This document shows, one piece after another, positions 13,345-15,544 of a stretch of DNA of 15,544 nucleotides; within the stretch, counting starts at the first letter, position 1; every line of letters starts with the position of its first letter. Both the position numbers and the translations under genes were made by a program. The notes under the pieces are model-generated. The model was given only the letters and a program-made list of their open reading frames with translations, was not told where the DNA came from and did not search any database. Source of the stretch: Prevotellaceae bacterium (GTDB lineage Bacteria; Bacteroidota; Bacteroidia; Bacteroidales; UBA932); NCBI GenBank assembly GCA_031259645.1, contig JAIRLC010000083.1, positions 1 to 15,544 of the forward strand, given 5' to 3'.

Positions 13345-14177
13345 TATTTTATTTTACTGGTTAATGGGTATTTCAAGTTCTCATAACGACTTAGACGCGC
13401 CGAAACTTTACCCACGATAATAGGTGTTTCGATATATAACGGAATATGATTTTCATCATCGGAAATCCAGATATACAGGTTGTTTTTACCATCAAACACT
13501 TCGCCGGCGATGAGTTTAACGGCAAATTTCAGACACCGGAAAGTGCCGATTTTATCAATCTTTTTTTCTTCTTTGCCCAAATAGTGAAACCAAAGGTTAT
13601 ACATATTCCTGTCAATGACAAACGAGTAAGGATAGGTTTTCCCCTGATACAGGGACGAAAAATCCATGTTGCGTGCATTAAAAAACAGGCTTATGAAATC
13701 ATACGTGCAGGAATGTCCCCGCATGAGGGTGTCTTGGGGCAGCCTGTCATATTTTTGCACCGACATGTTAATGGAATAATCGGTATTAAAAAAAAAGGTA
13801 TTTTTTATGCGGTAGTCGCCCTCTTTAATGTCGCGGTAAAAATAAATGGGACGAAGGTTGTGAACAAAAAAACGGCCTTCATACACATCGCGGACTTCAA
13901 AAAAATGATCCCAGAAGCGATATGTTTTCGCGTAGCTGCGTGCATAAAAATAATGGGTATCGCGGAAAGTCTCCTCCATAACCATTAAGGAGGCTTCGCC
14001 CACATCGGCATCAATAAGACCCCAATGGTAAGCGGCGATAAGCGTCAAACGCTCACCCGATTTGAACGACAAATCATCGGGAGTGAACGACCTTAGCGGT
14101 AAGCAAGTGCTATCCGGTTGCGCCATAAGGGCGCCGGAAATCCAAAAGGCATATATCGTCAAAACAAACTTCCGCAT
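13344..14177 (-). CDS. DUF3108 domain protein with signal peptide
   Basis: MRKFVLTIYAFWISGALMAQ is a signal peptide with likely cleavage at about residue 19, so the protein is exported. The mature part (about 258 residues) is strand-rich and matches my recollection of DUF3108 proteins: an opening LSFKSGERLTLIAAYHWGLI with DADVGEASLMV, a middle FEVRDVYEGRFFVHNLRPIYFYRD, and a closing NNLYIWISDDENHIPLYIE ahead of IIVGKVSARLSRYENL. The function of the family is not known; lipocalin- or LolA-like beta folds have been suggested for related proteins, but I cannot show this here. It starts 2 nt after the recG stop and overlaps the next gene by one base. Confidence 0.8.
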   Translation of the reverse strand: MRKFVLTIYAFWISGALMAQPDSTCLPLRSFTPDDLSFKSGERLTLIAAYHWGLIDADVGEASLMVMEETFRDTHYFYARSYAKTYRFWDHFFEVRDVYEGRFFVHNLRPIYFYRDIKEGDYRIKNTFFFNTDYSINMSVQKYDRLPQDTLMRGHSCTYDFISLFFNARNMDFSSLYQGKTYPYSFVIDRNMYNLWFHYLGKEEKKIDKIGTFRCLKFAVKLIAGEVFDGKNNLYIWISDDENHIPLYIETPIIVGKVSARLSRYENLKYPLTSKIK

Positions 14178-14179
14178 AA

Positions 14180-15544
14180 TTAACTGATTTCACTATAATC
14201 AGCCGTAGATGATTTTATTTGGTTTAACCGACTGCAAAGTAACGCATTTTTTTCGGAAGATAAATCAGGATCTTGATTTAAAATGGCAAAAGCGATATTA
14301 CGAACATATTCCAACAACTGTCCATCGCGCGCCAAGTCTGATATTTTCAAGCTAATAGGCATACCGCTCTGTTGGGTTCCTTCCATGTCGCCGGGCCCGC
14401 GAATTTGAAGGTCGGCTTCGGCTATTTCAAAACCATTGTTGGTGGAAGTCATCAACGCCATGCGCTTCCGGGATTCGGAAGAAAGTTCATAGCCGGTCAT
14501 TAAAATGCAGTAGGACTGCTCAGCGCCGCGCCCCACGCGCCCGCGCAACTGGTGTAGTTGCGACAGGCCGAAGCGTTCGGCGCTCTCAATCACCATTACG
14601 GTAGCATTAGGCACATTAACGCCCACTTCAATCACAGATGTAGCCACCATGATATGGGCTTTCCCTTTCACAAAAAGTTGCATGTCGGCGGCTTTGTTTT
14701 CGGCAGTCATTTTGCCGTGTACAATAGCGGTAACATACTCCGGAGGAGGAAACGCCTGCGTAATATTTTCGTAGCCGTCTTCGAGGTTTTGGTAATCCAT
14801 CTTTTCGGATTCTTTGATGAGGGGATAAACCACATAAATCTGGCGGCCGGCCTTAATCTGTTCTTTCATAAAACCAATAACGCGCAGCCGTTTATTTTCG
14901 TAGAAGTGTAATGTTTTCACGGGTTGCCGGCCGGGCGGCAGTTCATCAATAACCGACACGTCGAGATCGCCATAAAGTGTCATGGCCAAAGTGCGGGGGA
15001 TGGGCGTGGCCGTCATCACCAGCACATGCGGCGGCTGTTCATTTTTTCGCCAAAGGCGCGCCCGTTGCTCCACGCCAAAACGGTGTTGCTCGTCGATGAC
15101 GACAAAACCAAGGTTCTTAAATTGTACCGCATCTTCAATGAGGGCGTGGGTGCCCACAAGAAGATGCAAAGAGCCATCCAGCAACTGTTCCGACAAGACC
15201 TGCCGGTTTTTTTTCTTCGTAGAGCCGGTCAGTAAACCCACGCGGATATTTGTTCCTTCAATGAATTGCGCAATACTTTCGTAATGTTGTTGCGCCAATA
15301 TTTCGGTAGGCGCCATGATGGCGGCCTGATAGCCGTTATCGTTGGCAATGAGGGCGCACAACAAGGCCACCAGCGTTTTCCCGCTACCCACATCGCCCTG
15401 CAACAGGCGGTTCATCTGCTTTCCGCTTCTCATATCTTTACGAATTTCGCGGATAACCCGTTTTTGTGCGCCGGTGAGCGGAAAAGGCAGTTGGTTGTAG
15501 CAGGCGTTAAAATAATCGCCTACAGTAGAAAAAACAAAGCCCGG
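14180..15544 (-). CDS. recG: ATP-dependent DNA helicase RecG (partial, N-terminus off right edge)
   Basis: RecG remodels stalled replication forks and branch-migrates Holliday junctions. The visible part is the C-terminal 454 residues; the frame is open to the right edge, so the ATG at 15433 is internal and not a start. At the edge LPFPLTGAQKRVIREI is the Q-motif region, then LLQGDVGSGKT (Walker A), APTEILAQQH, VVIDEQHRFGV (DEQH box), MTATPIPRTLAMT, and in the second helicase lobe ATSVIEVGVNVPNATVM and HQLRGRVGRG. The end has the RecG-type QIRGPGDMEGTQQSG segment. Full RecG is about 690-700 residues, so the N-terminal wedge domain (about 240 residues) is missing from the window. The gene leads the run recG, DUF3108, Cys-motif protein, trkA. 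Confidence 0.97.
   Translation of the reverse strand, partial: PGFVFSTVGDYFNACYNQLPFPLTGAQKRVIREIRKDMRSGKQMNRLLQGDVGSGKTLVALLCALIANDNGYQAAIMAPTEILAQQHYESIAQFIEGTNIRVGLLTGSTKKKNRQVLSEQLLDGSLHLLVGTHALIEDAVQFKNLGFVVIDEQHRFGVEQRARLWRKNEQPPHVLVMTATPIPRTLAMTLYGDLDVSVIDELPPGRQPVKTLHFYENKRLRVIGFMKEQIKAGRQIYVVYPLIKESEKMDYQNLEDGYENITQAFPPPEYVTAIVHGKMTAENKAADMQLFVKGKAHIMVATSVIEVGVNVPNATVMVIESAERFGLSQLHQLRGRVGRGAEQSYCILMTGYELSSESRKRMALMTSTNNGFEIAEADLQIRGPGDMEGTQQSGMPISLKISDLARDGQLLEYVRNIAFAILNQDPDLSSEKNALLCSRLNQIKSSTADYSEIS

Noticed and set aside
15431..15433. ATG at 15433 as the recG start
   Set aside because: The frame remains open upstream and codes for the conserved LPFPLTGAQKRVI segment, so the gene continues beyond the window.

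Overview
The window looks like chromosomal core sequence from a member of the Bacteroidota, most likely Bacteroidales-like. Three things point there. Several genes are typical of that phylum: a DUF4837 lipoprotein, the b558-type SdhC, split GlsA/GlsB-type lipid acyltransferases, and a PNPase with an Arg/Asp tail. Promoters fit the Bacteroidota pattern TTTG-N19/20-TAnnTTTG rather than the E. coli-type -35/-10 consensus. Most starts lack a clear Shine-Dalgarno sequence. I saw no transposase, phage gene, CRISPR array, tRNA or rRNA.

Layout, left to right. At 1-521 (-) is the 5' part of sdhC, which runs off the left edge. At 575-7359 (-) is a tight run read right to left: pnp, an M23 peptidase, dxr, rseP and a DUF4837 lipoprotein, with gaps of 7-12 nt. 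It joins RNA decay, cell-wall hydrolysis, isoprenoid synthesis and intramembrane proteolysis. rpsO (7435-7710, -) lies upstream of pnp, with its own promoter and a strong intrinsic terminator between the two genes. At 7711-8628 there is an AT-rich stretch of about 900 bp with no convincing protein gene. It carries a near-consensus minus-strand promoter, many inverted repeats whose G-U wobbles favour minus-strand RNA, and two terminator-like hairpins. prfA (8629-9714, -) follows.

A compact, nearly symmetric divergent promoter (9738-9773) separates prfA from two plus-strand genes, a PlsC-type O-acyltransferase and a GNAT/OlsB-like N-acyltransferase. Together they look like the GlsA/GlsB pathway for glycine (N-acyloxyacyl amino acid) lipids. 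They converge on a minus-strand operon entering from the right edge: recG (partial), a DUF3108 protein, a small Cys-motif membrane protein and trkA. A purine-rich spacer (11609-11689) between the convergent groups could act as a Rho-utilisation site for the trkA transcript.

The protein-coding genes are ordinary housekeeping or phylum-typical genes. The least explained part is the prfA-rpsO intergenic region, which I read as one or more structured non-coding RNAs or a regulatory leader region. I could not match it to a known RNA class from memory.
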